DNA of 64,000 nt from Heloderma charlesbogerti (GCA_026122225.1 JANEZZ010002764.1:868001-932000), one strand, 5' to 3'; counted from the stretch's first letter, positions 1 through 11,086 are shown. Notes: generated by a model not told the origin, from the sequence alone. A program made the numbers and translations.

Positions 1-650
1 TACTGACGTTCCAGCGACAGCTGCAGGGCGATTCCGAAAGAGCTGTGATGTGCGAAGGGCTTCGCCAATCACCACCGGCTTGGCCGTGACGATCCATTTT
101 CCGTCCTTCGGGCCCCCGGGGTGAAGAGCCAATTGGATAACTGCTCGGGAGAGAGCGCGCGCGCAAGCGTGCCAGCGCCGTGTGAATGAGCAGGGGGCGG
201 TCAGTCGGAGTAAACGCGCCCACGCAGGAAAGAACTGCCTGATGCACAGGCGCGTTAGGAGGCGCGGCGAGCGAGGAGCCTCGCTTCGCTCCAGGGCGGG
301 GACGAGGGGAGAAAGGAAGGAAGCGCCTTTCTTCTTCCTCTTCCCAGGAGGCTGCCGGGGATCGGGAAGCTCCCGTTGGGCCCGGTGTAGTGAACACCAG
401 CTCGGGGTGCTCTCCGAGGACGCTCCCCGTGCCGGCTGAAGGGGTGCTGCGTTCCCATGGCGGGAGAGTGGCGCGCAAGCCTTTCCTGAGGCGGAGGCAG
501 CCGCTAGCCCTGGGAGCCCCGGCTTGGCTGCGTGCGCCTTTGTAACGGACCGCAACCCGAGGAAGATGCGCTGCGCTGCGAGCAGAATGTGATTCTTGCT
601 GAAGTTCAAAGTCGGGCTGGGCCGCACGCCCTAACCCGAGGTTGCTCGCA
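1..650. promoter_or_regulatory. CpG island, probable promoter or first-exon region
   Basis: GC-rich, CpG-dense DNA that ends abruptly in an ATT-rich microsatellite near 679. Runs of GCGC, CGCG and GGCGCG are frequent, especially at 155-330. This density is usual for a vertebrate CpG-island promoter and unusual for methylated intergenic DNA. Short open frames at 182-439 (+) and 255-458 (-) look like GC-driven chance frames and I recognise no protein in them. Transcription direction cannot be decided, and the island may continue left of the window. Confidence 0.6.
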
Positions 651-678
651 GAATGACGTTCTAATAGGCATACATTGA

Positions 679-712
679 TATTATTATTATTATTACTATT
701 ATTATTTTATTT
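679..712. repeat. (ATT)n microsatellite
   Basis: Imperfect ATT/TTA trinucleotide run at the right border of the first CpG island. Confidence 0.85.
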
Positions 713-1027
713 TCACACGGTCCAGGACCTTATAAACTAGATCAAGAGTTAACTTCTAAGAGTAGCTCTGAGTCATATTAAGTCCTCTGGGCCAGTCAGT
801 CGGGGGAGCCGTTATTTCAGACCCTCTTCCCCTGGATTTTCAATTTAATTTTTTTAAGTCTCTTCCCCATGCCCCCTTGAAGTCAGCAGAAGGAAAAACA
901 GGTTGCCAGTCCTACCCGATTAGTTACTCATCTTTCCAACCAAAAGAACAGACCCTTCCCTCTCCATGCATGTTCCTCTCCTTTAAAAATCCCACCCCCT
1001 CCGCTCCCTTCCTCAGGGCAGAGCTGC

Positions 1028-1138
1028 CTTCCCGAAACTGGAGCCCTCCAGATGTGTTGAACTGCAGCATGAACGATGCTAGTGGGAATGATGGGATTTG
1101 TAGCCCAACACATTTGGGGGGCTCCAGGTTGGGGAAGG
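1028..1138. mobile_element. small hAT-type MITE (CCTCCAGATG family)
   Basis: Palindromic short repeat: 'gagccctccagatgtg' on the left mirrors 'ggggggctccaggttgggg' on the right, with the 'gggatttgtagcccaac' signature between. This is the common amniote MITE family with CTCCAGATGTT arms. Two copies in this window (10459 and 37394) have perfect 8-bp TSDs, which supports hAT. I found no TSD for this copy. Confidence 0.6.
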
Positions 1139-1523
1139 CTGGGGTAAAGGGACCAGAAAGAAATTACCCATCCGAGCCATGAGAAAAGCACACTCTTCCT
1201 CCTCCTCCTCCAATTATCCACTCCAAACTGATTAACAAATCCACACAACACTTTCTGTAATAGGTCAAGTTGACCATCTTCACAACCCTACCAGTTTTCC
1301 TAGCTCGCCGTTGAAGGAGAAGATTAGAGGCTCCTCTTTGGGAGAGCACATGTTTTTAGTGTCCCCGACCACCACTCCCTTCTGAAATGAGACCCCTTGG
1401 GAGAGCAACTCAAGAGACAAGTGAGGCCTTGTAGGAATTTTTCTGTCTAAACATGCATAGGATTCTGCCTTTGTACTGTGCCTGGGAGGGGACTCCCTGG
1501 GGATAGCAACCTCCAGAGATGTA

Positions 1524-1610
1524 CAATGCAATCCTATGCCTTTCTACTCTGAAGTAAACCCCATTGAGTTCAGTGGGGCTTACTCCCAGGCAAGTCTGTA
1601 TAGTGTAGGC
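1524..1610. repeat. short palindromic interspersed repeat (CAATCCTATGC family)
   Basis: Contains 'gcaatcctatgcctttctac', 'gaagtaaaccccattgag' and 'ggcttactcccag'. The same motif order recurs near 18893, 28755 and 37738. The arms pair loosely (AAGTAAACCCC with GGGGCTTACT), as in short foldback DNA elements of reptile genomes. It is non-coding. Confidence 0.55.
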
Positions 1611-2044
1611 AATTTTAAGGCAATGCTAATTTCAGGCATATCAAATAGGTACAGCTAAAATCAGTGTCTGAACCAAAGTTTGCTTTTGACCTATTGCTGG
1701 CAGTAAGCTTGATCTGGGGAAAAGGGGAACAGTAGGAGAAACATTCATGCTCTATAAGGCCCATGCCCCGGACAGGTCAAAAGGACAAGTTGGGAAATTT
1801 CTATAGAACTGTACAAGTAAAAACAATGTCATTAAACATGAATAAATATGAAGAGGCAGGATTAAGAGTACAGTGTCTAAGCAGAGGTAAACAATTGCAT
1901 CACATGCTATATTCTAATGTAAACCTAAAAAAATAAAGGGAAGATACTGGGTGGGGTTGCTCGCTTGCAAGAGTAATTTCTGCTAGCAGAAATCTGTATT
2001 AGTAATGTATGCAATGTGCTTTTGTCTTGGTCACACAGTACATA

Positions 2045-2171
2045 GTGAAACTATAGAATTTGCTACCACAAGATGTAGTGATGGCCATCAATTTGGATGG
2101 CTTTAAAAGGGGGTACTTAGACAAATTCCTGGAGGAGAAGGCTATCAGTGGCTGCTAGCCCTAGCTATATG
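2045..2171 (+). mobile_element. CR1-type LINE 3' region, left part
   Basis: The stretch 'gtagtgatggccatcaattt' through 'ggaggagaaggctatcagtg' is the terminal region of a CR1-superfamily LINE. The same sequence appears in reverse complement at 53330-54010 and again at 63690. The copy is split by the transposon at 2172-2666 and resumes at 2667. It is non-coding here apart from the decayed C-terminus. Confidence 0.7.
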
Positions 2172-2666
2172 TAGGGATGTACAAAAGTTCCGCCACAGAT
2201 CACGGGGAGGCCGAATGCCAGCGCATTCGGCCCCCCGAAATTGGTGGCGGAACGGCCCGCCCCCCCGGGACGGGACTTACCTTGGGCGGATCTTCCTGGC
2301 TGCAGCGCCTCCAGTGGCAGCTCCGGTGGCGGTTTGGTGGCGGCGGCTGCGGCAGCTGGTCTTCCGACTGGCTGCCACTGCTGCCATTTCCAGGTTAAAA
2401 AAAAAAACACATGATAGGCTACGTAAATGTTTACGTAGCCTATCACGGCTGACTTCAGGGACGCAAACGGCGGCAGCTACGGCCACCATTTGCGTCCCTG
2501 CTAGCCAGCGGCCGGATGTCCGGCTGCTGGCGGAGCCAGCCGGCGGCTCCGCAGAATCACTGCGGAGCACAGCCGGCTGGCCAGGATTCCAGGGGGAGGA
2601 ACGGAGCGCCTCCCCACCCACCATCAGCATAATCCACGAAAGGTAAGTGATTTTCGTACATCCCTG
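2172..2666 (-). mobile_element. nested-palindrome hAT-like element, one-hairpin form
   Basis: Termini are TAGGGATGTAC on the left and GTACATCCCTG on the right. The 8-bp TSD gctatatg is perfect (2164-2171 and 2667-2674). The B end is left and the A end right. The core has one TGATAGGCTACGTAAA palindrome (2412-2445, 16-bp arms, 2-bp loop) and one CGCAAACGGCGG...ATTTGCG hairpin (about 2461-2496). Outward GTAAGT sites occur at both ends (2275-2285 on the minus strand, 2642-2648 on the plus strand). With 495 bp and a single major hairpin it may represent the ancestral layout. It interrupts a CR1-type LINE. Short ORFs across it are chance frames. Confidence 0.92.
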
Positions 2667-2850
2667 GCTATATGCTGCTTCCAGTATCAAAGGCAGTATG
2701 CCCGCTGCTGGGGAAACTGGGTGGGAGGGTGCTGTTCCATTCATAACCTGCTTGTGGGTTTCCAGTGGGCAGCTGGTTGGCCGCTGTGTGAACAGAATGC
2801 CGGACTAGATGGATCTTTGGTCTGAGCCAGCAGGGCTCTTAACGTTCTTT
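2667..2850 (+). mobile_element. CR1-type LINE 3' region, right part
   Basis: Continues the LINE after the insertion: 'gctatatgctgcttccagta', 'gtgtgaacagaatgccggac', 'tagatggatctttggtctga'. The same order occurs at 63690-63930. Confidence 0.7.
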
Positions 2851-3175
2851 CCCTGTGGTAACTTCTGTCAACAAACACCATGGTATCAATTTCTTTCTGT
2901 AATTGCCTTAAATACACTTGCTTGTTGTTAATATGTGTTTAAAATATAGTCTATGTGCATGCATGTATAAAGTAACTGTGTTGTGTAAAATGCCCGAGCC
3001 CTTCTCAGCATCAGAAACAACCACATCTCTATAGACCCAGACACAGACAGGACGTAGGAGCCTGTCAAAGATAAGAGGTCATTTATTTGTTATTTAGATT
3101 TATTGTCCATAAAGTCTTTCTCCGCAGTAGGATTGCTGCCTTCGCCGTGTAGCAAAACCAGCAACAACAAGCTCT
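2851..3175. other. non-coding gap
   Basis: AT-rich sequence between a LINE end and the second CpG island. I see no gene, repeat family or RNA gene. Confidence 0.5.
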
Positions 3176-3179
3176 TGTT

Positions 3180-3935
3180 AGCGGCGTAGGGGCGCAATCC
3201 AGGCAGGTTTAGACAGCAGAAAGCCCTGCGACTCCCAGCGCGGCTGGTTGGGGAGTGCTGGGAGTTGTAGGCCTTTTTTCTGTCCGCACCTGCCTAGGAT
3301 TGGCGCCCGGAAGCACGCATTTATCATGGCGCAAGCTCGCCTTCGCCTCGCTAAACCCTCCCCGCGCGCTCTCGTAACAGCTGAGGCGAAGGCGCCTCTT
3401 CACGCGCCGCGGCCGACTCCCCCGGGAGCGCGCGCACGCGCACGGAGCAATCTTCGCAAAGAGCCGCCGGCCTTCCCGCGCCTCTCCCGCCGCCCGCACC
3501 TCCCGCGGAAGGGTTGGGGCCGAGGCGCGGGCGGCGTGGCGACGACGTCCCCTGCCGGCTAAGAAGCGAAGCGCGCCCCGTCCCGAGGGGGGTCCCGCCC
3601 GCTTCGCGGTGGGGGGCTGCTTGTTTCGCCTTTGGCTTGGCAGCTGTGGACGCGGGGCTGCCAGAGACGGCCCCGCTCAACGGACAATGCCCCGCCGCTG
3701 CAAAGGGACCGGTGAGCCCACCGGTCTGGACCTCGGTTCGGAACTCATTCGAGCAGCAAGGAGCTACCGGGGAAGGACATAGAACGGCTAGGAGAAACGC
3801 CGCCAAGTGTTTTTTTAAAGGCGAGGAAAGGGCGGTCCCGGTCGCTGTCGAGGATGAGCCAACTCGTTGCCCGAGGATGGAGGAAGCACTCTTTACCTGC
3901 GCTCAGATAGCTAGCCCAAGCTGCAGGTATGCTGA
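3180..3935. promoter_or_regulatory. second CpG island, probable promoter with first exon
   Basis: CpG-dense block, strongest at 3340-3680. It includes the 'gggagtgctgggagttgtag' type of sequence often seen in vertebrate 5' UTRs. An open frame on the plus strand (3514-3939, 141 codons) runs into a plausible splice donor CAG|GTATGC near 3924-3931. Overlapping minus-strand frames (3209-3499, 3351-3806) are equally open, as expected in GC-rich DNA. I recognise no protein, so both strand and gene are undecided. Confidence 0.6.
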
Positions 3936-4043
3936 ATAAGAAATCGGATTTTAGCTGGAGACACCTCCCAAGCTTCCATCGCATCCATAGCTCTTATCTG
4001 GGTCTCCTGTTTAGTTCATTATGATGCTACCATGGTGCAACAC

Positions 4044-4760
4044 CCTGGATCTGTTTGGCTGGGGGGGGGGGGGTTACACATAGAATTCTGCGAAAGCCGC
4101 CATTAAATCAGAGACTGAATTCTTGTTCATGGACTACACCGTAAAAATAACCAGTCCGGTATCTTTGTGGCACAAAAAACTGTGGATATAATGCATATAT
4201 TGTCATGTATCCTCCTGATTTTTTTGTATGGAGTCCCCTAAATCAGTCACCAAATCACAGCTTGCATCAGTCTCCATGGTCTGCATAAAAATCATAGGTC
4301 CTATATACTCTAGCATTGCCATGGTACTGTTCCTCTTGGATTTTTGTGTTTTCTAATGACATCTTTCAAAATCTACCATTAAAGCTCAAATCTTTCTCCA
4401 CGGACTCCACATACCCAGGCCTTTGTGATGCTGCTATAAAAACATGGATTCGAGGCATTGATCCTCAGGGATTTTGAATGGAGTCCCCCCTCCCTTCTTC
4501 AAACCACCATCCCGTGAGCCTTCACATCCATGTCCATAGCAAATACCATAAGAAAGCACTTTGGCCACCATGTTGCCAAATATTTAAGACATAGATTCTC
4601 ATGGATCCTCTTGGTTTGTTTGGCTGTTTGTTTACATAGAACTCTGCCAATTTCTCAACCAAATCACAGGTTACAATTCTGTCCGTGGATTGCCTCATCA
4701 AAATCATGAATCCCATGTTTTGTGGTGGTGCTGATGCATAAGAACATGAAAATGAGGCCC
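4044..4760. repeat. decayed tandem array, about 5 units of 126-163 bp
   Basis: A recurring order is seen: 'ggatcctcttgg' plus T-rich, then 'gaattctgcca', 'aaatcacag', 'tctccatggactgca', 'aaaatcatag'. Unit starts fall near 4044, 4207, 4333, 4460 and 4607. The units are clearly related but heavily diverged. A poly-G tract (about 4062-4072) lies in the first unit. There is no open frame of note. Confidence 0.55.
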
Positions 4761-4940
4761 CTGTACGGTACCCCTATATGGTGCTGATAACATGGCTCCA
4801 AGGTACAGATCAGGGGTTCTTGTTTTTAGAATGGTTTACTTTACAAGGGCAGGACTTTACAGGATTTTACAAGGGCAGTGGCCACCTTGGTGTACAGTGA
4901 ATGCTTATGTGCTTTCATTTGGGTTAGAACCAACCCAATG

Positions 4941-4980
4941 TTGTTGTTATTATTATTACTGTTATTATTATTACATTTAT
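4941..4980. repeat. (TTA)n microsatellite beside a decayed LINE tail
   Basis: Imperfect TTA/TTAC run followed by 'tatatcctgcctttttt', which resembles the degenerate tail of L2-type LINEs seen elsewhere in the window. Confidence 0.55.
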
Positions 4981-5454
4981 ATCCTGCCTTTTTTCCTCTT
5001 GCAAGGAACCCAAGGTTGGATACATGGTCCTCCTCCTCTCCATTTTTATCCTCACAACAACCCTGTGAGGAAGGTTAGGCTAAGAGCATTTAAGTTTTTC
5101 TTGCACATTCATGATTTGTCACTCACATTTTTTTGTGGGTCCTTTATATGACGGGGTTAACCTCCAGGGCCCCTCCCATGCTTTCTTGACATTATGGCGG
5201 CATAATTCTCAATGGGGATAAGGTGATAAGAGATTTTATCATGCTTTGAAGCACAATAAATTTCCGATGAATTTGCGGAATGTGGCTTTATCACAGTATA
5301 AATTATGCATGTAGTGGCTGTATAATGAAACATATAGAACTTGCCCAGAAAGAAAAAACCTGGAAACAACCATGTGTATTGAAGGAGATCTTAATCCCAC
5401 AAGGAATATGGAAGCAGAAGCTCCAGTAAGGCTGTGGGATTTTAACTTCATGTG

Positions 5455-5525
5455 GAGAAGCTCTAAGAGTCAACTGACTGGTCCAAAGTCACCCGGTGAG
5501 GTTCATGGCTGGGTGGGGACTAGAG
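5455..5525 (-). mobile_element. tRNA-derived SINE fragment
   Basis: 'ggtccaaagtcacccggtga' and 'tggctgggtggggactagag' read as the body of a tRNA-derived SINE in reverse orientation. It is short and diverged, and no TSD was found. Confidence 0.4.
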
Positions 5526-5634
5526 ATTTATAGGGATCCGAAATGTGGATCATAGGTAAATGGAAGAAATGAAAGAACAGTGGTTTGAAATCTGGTGTTG
5601 GAGAACAGCATGCAAAATGAGCTTGGGTAGAAAG

Positions 5635-6498
5635 TAGGGATGTACGAAAGGCACTTACATTTCCGCTGATTAAGCTGATGATGGGGGGGAGGCGTCCGTC
5701 CTCCCCCGGATCTGCCGGGAGGCGCTCCTCCCCCCCGGAATCCTGGCCAGCCGGCTGTGCTCTGCAGGGATTCTGCGGAGCCGCCAGCCGGCTCCGCCAG
5801 CAGCCGGACATCCAGCCGCTGGCTAGCAGGGACGCAAATGGCGGCAGCCATAGCCGCCGCCGTTTGCGTCCCTGCAGTCAGCCGTGATAGGCTACGTAAA
5901 TGTTTACGTAGCCTATCACGGCTGATTTTTTTAAAAAAACAAACGTGGGTACGCAAATGGCGGCAGCCATGGCCGCCGCCATTTGCGTTCTTTATTTTGG
6001 CACGTCTTAGTCTATATAAACATTTACGTCTACGCTATTTGCGTTCCCCTTATTTTCGCCATCTTAGTCTACATAAATGTTTACGTAAACTAAGACATGC
6101 CAAAACAAGGAACACAAATGGCGGCGGCCATGGCCGCCGCCATTTGCATACGCGCATGGTGTTTTTTTGCTTTTTTTTTAAGTCAGCCATGATAGGCTAT
6201 GTAAACATTTACGTAGCCTATCACGGTGGTTTTTTTTAAATCTAGCCGTGATAGGCTACGTAAATCTTTATGTAGCCTCTCACGTTTTTTTGTTTTGTTT
6301 TTGTTTTTAACTGGAAATGGCGGCGGCGGCAGCCGGTCGGAAGACCAGCAGCCGCCGCTGCCGAACCGGAGCCACCGCCGCCAGGAAGATCCGCCCCAGG
6401 TAAGTCTCGTCCCGGGAGGGGGCGGAGGGGCAGACCGTTCCACCACCAATTTCATTCGGCCTCTCCGAGATCCATGGCGGAATTCTCTGACATCCCTA
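5635..6498 (+). mobile_element. nested-palindrome hAT-like element, long form
   Basis: The 8-bp TSD gtagaaag is perfect (5627-5634 and 6499-6506). The A end is TAGGGATGTACGAAAGGCAC and the B end is GAATTCTCTGACATCCCTA. The GC-rich A block (about 5660-5860) is followed by a core palindrome (5881-6224) and a further ACGTAAAT hairpin (about 6246-6284). Two ACGCAAATGGCGGC hairpins (5951-5988 and about 6114-6148) face each other across the centre. GTAAGT sites lie at both ends (GTAAGTGCC in reverse near 5652, AGGTAAGTC near 6398). No transposase frame is present. Confidence 0.95.
5881..6224. repeat. large palindrome with hairpins nested in each arm
   Basis: The outer hairpins (5881-5922 and about 6183-6224), the ATGGCGGC hairpins (5951-5988 and 6114-6148) and the CACGTCTTAGTCTA / ACTAAGACATGCC units are mirror images about a centre near 6050. 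Arms are about 170 bp with small loops and scattered mismatches. Confidence 0.85.
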
Positions 6499-6757
6499 GT
6501 AGAAAGAAGAGCTAATGAAGTAATATTGGAAAGGATGAGAACTGATGCAAAATGTGAATAAGAGGTTCTCAAGTATGCTCCAGGGGATCCTTTGAGTTTG
6601 TAGCTATAGGTGTCCATTTTTTGTCATTGCTGTACATGAATTGGTGCCTTTCTGCATGTTTAATGGTATCATCTGTAAACTATCTTGTTATTGATGGATG
6701 GGTGTTTGTGTAGTTCCTAGGTACACCTAGGGGTATGTTGCTACACTGGCATTTGTT

Positions 6758-7552
6758 TAGGGATGGCGGAGAATTCCGCCATGGATTTCAGTGAGGCTGA
6801 ATGCACTGGCTTTCAGCACCCCGAAATCCGTGGTGGAACGGCCTGCCCCCCCCATGGATCCCCCCCGGGACGAGACTTACCTGGGGCAGATGTTCCAGAT
6901 GGCGGCGGCTCCTCCGGATGGCGGCGGCTCCAGCGGTGGCTTCAGTGGCGGTGGCTGGTCTTTTGACCGGCTGCCGCGGCCGCCATTTGCAGTCTGGTCT
7001 TTGCCGTGATAGGCTACATAAGTCTTTACATAGCCTATCACGTCTGGGTAAAAAGAAAAAAACAGCGTATGCAAATGCTGGCGGCTACGGCGGCCGCCAT
7101 TTGCGTTCCTTACTTTTTGCCATTTTAGTCTACGTAAATATTTACGTAGACTATTACGGCGAAAAAAAGGGGGAACGTAAATAGCATAGTGGCCGCCATT
7201 TGCGTTCCTTATTTTTTGCCATTTTAGTCTATGTAAATATTTACGTAGACTATTACGGTGAAGAAAAAGGAGAACGCAAATAGCGTAGTGGGCGCTATTT
7301 CGTTCCTTTTTTATTCGCCGTTTTAGCCTATGTAAATATTTACATAGACTAAAATGGCGAAAAATAAGGAACGCAAATGGCGGCCACTATGCTATTTACG
7401 GAGCCGCTGCAGAGCAGAGCCAGCCATCGAGGATTCTGGTGGGAGGACCAGATCGCCTCCCCCTCGTCGAGGATTCCGGGGGGAGGGAGAGAGCGCCTCC
7501 CCCCACCATGAACAGAATCCGCAAAAAGGTAAGTGACTTTCGTACATCCCTA
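6758..7552 (-). mobile_element. nested-palindrome hAT-like element, TTTTAGTCTACGTAAA subtype
   Basis: The 8-bp TSD catttgtt is perfect (6750-6757 and 7553-7560). B end left (TAGGGATGGCGGAGAATT), A end right (AAGTGACTTTCGTACATCCCTA). The core starts with a TGATAGGCTACATAAG hairpin (about 7005-7041). It continues with TTTTAGTCTACGTAAA hairpins centred near 7137, 7240 and 7336, separated by GCAAATGGCGGC or GCGTAGTGGGCGC hairpins. The whole 7069-7400 stretch mirrors about 7240. Outward GTAAGT sites lie near 6885 (reverse) and 7529. Confidence 0.95.
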
Positions 7553-7560
7553 CATTTGTT

Positions 7561-10450
7561 TCAGCAGCTATTGTTGTATTGTCCTCTGCTGCTAGTGAAG
7601 CTATAGGGGAGGATCCAACCATGTCTAGGAAAGCGGACGCACTAGCAAGCGCTACTGACATTGCATAATCATTGGTTTCCGGTAGTGCAACATAAATAGC
7701 AAGCACCCAAACACCATTGGATCCTTCCTGTAGGATCATTAGCCCTAGCATAATAATCATTTGGGTTCATGGGATAGGGCTGCCTGAGAGTAATATGAGC
7801 TATTTATTTGAAGTATGGGACTATTGAAATGTCATACTCAGTCATTTAGAACTTGGCAAAAGATGCTTTTAGAAACAGCATTAGTCCATGTCTTAAATGT
7901 CAACATACTCTGTCTTTTGAAATGCTTCATATGTCAGAAGAAACCCAATATTCTATTATATTTGTACACTGCTTGCTTCTCTACAGTTCTAATTGCAATG
8001 TACACAGGACAGTTTAGTGGAAATCAAACTATTTCAGTCTATCTTAAGTTGCCAACCACAATTCTCACAGGGGGAACTAGATCACTGGGTTTGTGGTAAG
8101 GAAGTACTTTCAATCCTGCCCAACCCTGCCTCTTCAAGCACAAAATAGACGATAGAGGCAACGTTTTTACATTTCACATCTGTGTGTATACTTATGCAAA
8201 TGTGCACTGGCTTTACAAAATTGCAATTTCAGATTACAGAACTATTTATAGCGTGTCCCCCCCACACACACATAGGGGTCAGCTCTTAAGGGACTTCCAG
8301 GACTTTTTAATCATAGCTAGGGAGTAAAGAAACTGGATTGTCCAATATAGCCTGCTCACATTTGGGGCAAAAGTAGATATTTGCCAAGGTTCACTGCTTT
8401 GAACAAGAAATATGCAAGAACTACCATTCTCCATCTACAAAATGAGACCATATTCCGAGAGTCAAGAGAAGCAATTAAAGTATTAAACTGAATGCTTCAT
8501 AGATAGAACCAGCAACACCATCTACCCATAACAGAGTGATGGTAACACAAAAACCAATGAAAGCACTTTAAAAAGAGAGAGGTGTGAAGGGATGGTTGGT
8601 GTTTTTTTTTCCGTTTGCTTTTGCTTAATAGGGTGAATGGATTCCCTCAGTTCCATGCTATTGTTGTTCTGACTTTCCAATATTGTTTGTGGTCCACTCT
8701 GAATTCTGACAGGAACTGCAAATTTCAGAATGTCATAATAATTATTAATAATAATTTTTAAAGCAAAATATTTCCTACCATTTGCAGTCCTGTAGGATGG
8801 CTGTGTTCTTTTTAAGCTGTGAAAGAAAGAATCCCAAACACCATCCCCACTTTTTCATAATATATTGTTGTATCCAGTATTGTCCCAGCATGTAAGCCAA
8901 TGTTTGTGCAACATAGCTAACCTAATAGAAAAAAGTGGCAAATTTTACTGCTTAAATTCAGAGGCATGATAGCACAAAAATAAGGGTGATTGTTCTTCAA
9001 AACGTGCTTACTGCATGCCTTATTTTGAAGAAAATTTGCCCCTTTTTTGCTACCGTGTTGCCAAATTTCACCACTTTTCCCTGTAGCACTAGTTAAACTG
9101 TGGAGATGCTGATTTATGATAGCGCAGTGTCATTAGCGCTAGTACCAGGACAATGTTGGATACTACTAATAGAAATAATATTTTTTAAAAAATTAAAACT
9201 GTAAATAAACATATTTTTTAATTTATTTATTTTGAAAACAATATGGCAGCATTGTAGAACCATATATCCAAATATAGCTGAACTGATAATCTTTCACCAC
9301 TTTCATGGACCCATACTCAGGTTGACATACCATGGGAGGGTATTTCAGCAATTAGGGGGTGGGAAGAGCAGGAGGGAGGTTTTTAGAAATTACTGGGGGA
9401 GGGTTAGCAGGAGTTCCACAACAACCAATAGGACAAGCTTACAACTTGGCACATAATTCCAAACAGGTTGTTAGAGAAAATTACACCATACCTTATGGAT
9501 ATGAGACATTACAATTTCGGTGAATTATTTGTACATCACAAATTTTTTGTTTAATTAGATTAAAACTGTGTAAAAGGAAAACTATTTATGCAGGTAAGTC
9601 TTGTGGAAATGTAACAAAACATAGTGCCTGCTTGAGTTTCTGACTACAGAGTTTGTGGAACTGCATTTCAATCTCTTATGTCTCCTGATGCCCCAAATGA
9701 GCTGAAATCTTTAAGCATAATAATCAGTAACTTAAAGTGAGATAATTATATTGCCAAAATTGTGGAAATATTTGCATGGGTTAAACAGGTCATCTTGGTT
9801 ATGCTTGTGTGATGTTGCTGGCGTCACTGGTGTTATGAACATTAATTCAGTTCATGAACATGTCATAATATGGGAAATACATAGTTAAGGGAACAGTGAT
9901 ACTCTTAACTACATGTAGGGCTTTTAAACCTATATATTGCTCAATTTAAAGGGTTTCCTCAGTGTCCTAGATGGAAGAATATGTAAATGTCATATCATTA
10001 AGGTAGCAGGCTTATTAACTCACATTTTGCACTGTAATTGTGGACTTTGTTTCAGGTTTTCTTGCATTGGTAATCTTTCTATAGCATATCTACCCAACCT
10101 GAGGTCCACAGGCTGAAAGCAGCTCTTCTGACATATTGTGGCTTGCCTAGATAGGCCACAGAAACAGGAAGTTAATTGAGTCCCTGGTGGGCTGCCCTAT
10201 ATGGTGGTGGGCTGTGTTTGGTTTTGTGGATCACAAGTTGTACAGGCCTGGACTGCACACTTCATTTCCCAAGACACAAATATTGCACCAAACTAACATC
10301 CCCACTCCAAATGTGCATTAAAGAAAAGGGGTGGCTTTCCTCAAAAAGGAAAAGGTGGTAGGTTAATTCAAGGCTGGCAGGAAGACAGACAGACAGAACT
10401 TTAGCTATGGTATGCTCCTTGGAGACCCTTTTAATATCAAAATATGATTA
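7561..10450. other. long non-coding stretch
   Basis: AT-rich sequence with no recognisable gene, RNA gene or well-preserved repeat. Small open frames (7815-8099, 9232-9456) have no recognisable motif or supporting context. Confidence 0.5.
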
Positions 10451-10458
10451 ATTTATAA

Positions 10459-10589
10459 CAGGGGAAATTGTGGACCTTTAGATGTTGTTGGCTGCAACTC
10501 CTGTCGTCCTTGACCATTGGCTGTGTGGGCTGAGGCTGATGGGATTTGGAGCACAACGACATCTAGAGGGCCACAGTTTCCACACCCCA
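10459..10589. mobile_element. 131-bp hAT-type MITE with perfect TSD
   Basis: The 8-bp TSD atttataa is perfect (10451-10458 and 10590-10597). Terminal inverted repeats are CAGGGGAAATTGTGG and CCACAGTTTCCACACCCC. The arms carry the TTTAGATGTTGTTGG / CAACGACATCTAGAG pair. Short CAGGGG termini with an 8-bp TSD are hallmarks of non-autonomous hAT elements. Confidence 0.88.
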
Positions 10590-10942
10590 ATTTATAAGTT
10601 CAGGAGGACAATAGTATCTCCCACTGTATCTCTGCAGTATTTGGCATATTAGAGATACATACATAAATGGATGGGATAGTCAGAAAGCATAACAGTATGT
10701 GTGTACAGATATGTAGCAATAGTCCTGAAGATCTTTAAAATCTTAGATGGATATGATTTGCATGTAGAAAATACGCCACGTAAATTAGGAGTAGTTTTCA
10801 GTACACTTCAATACCAAATGCATTTGGGGAGTTTGGAGGCAAATTACTACAATTACATCACATCAAATGGTTCAGTGGACTGAAATGGTTATCTTCTGAA
10901 CTTAAGATGCCAAGATTGGACAACATGCCTGGATGCTATATA

Positions 10943-11086
10943 TATTGGGATGGGCAACTTGTGAACCGCCAGATTATGTTCAGTTGCAACCCCCCATCTG
11001 CCCTAGTCAGCATGGCAAATAGTGAGGGAAGATGGGAGTTGCTGCCCAACAACATATGGAGGGCCACAAGTTCCCCACCTCGGACA
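10943..11086. mobile_element. small hAT-type MITE (CCTCCAGATG family), diverged
   Basis: 'gggatgggcaacttgtg' on the left is mirrored by 'ggagggccacaagttcccca' on the right, with 'gatgggagttgctgcccaac' inside. Same family as 10459 and 37394, more diverged. No clear TSD. Confidence 0.6.

Noticed and set aside
2172..2666. Classifying the palindromic family as Tc1/mariner, piggyBac or PIF/Harbinger
   Set aside because: TSDs are 8 bp, not TA, TTAA or TWA. The short TAGGGATG termini and TSD length fit hAT best. P or Merlin elements also make 8-bp TSDs and were not fully excluded.
3514..3939. 141-codon frame in the second CpG island as a coding first exon
   Set aside because: Possible, but opposite-strand frames are equally open in this GC-rich DNA and the peptide resembles no protein I know. 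Kept only as part of the island entry.
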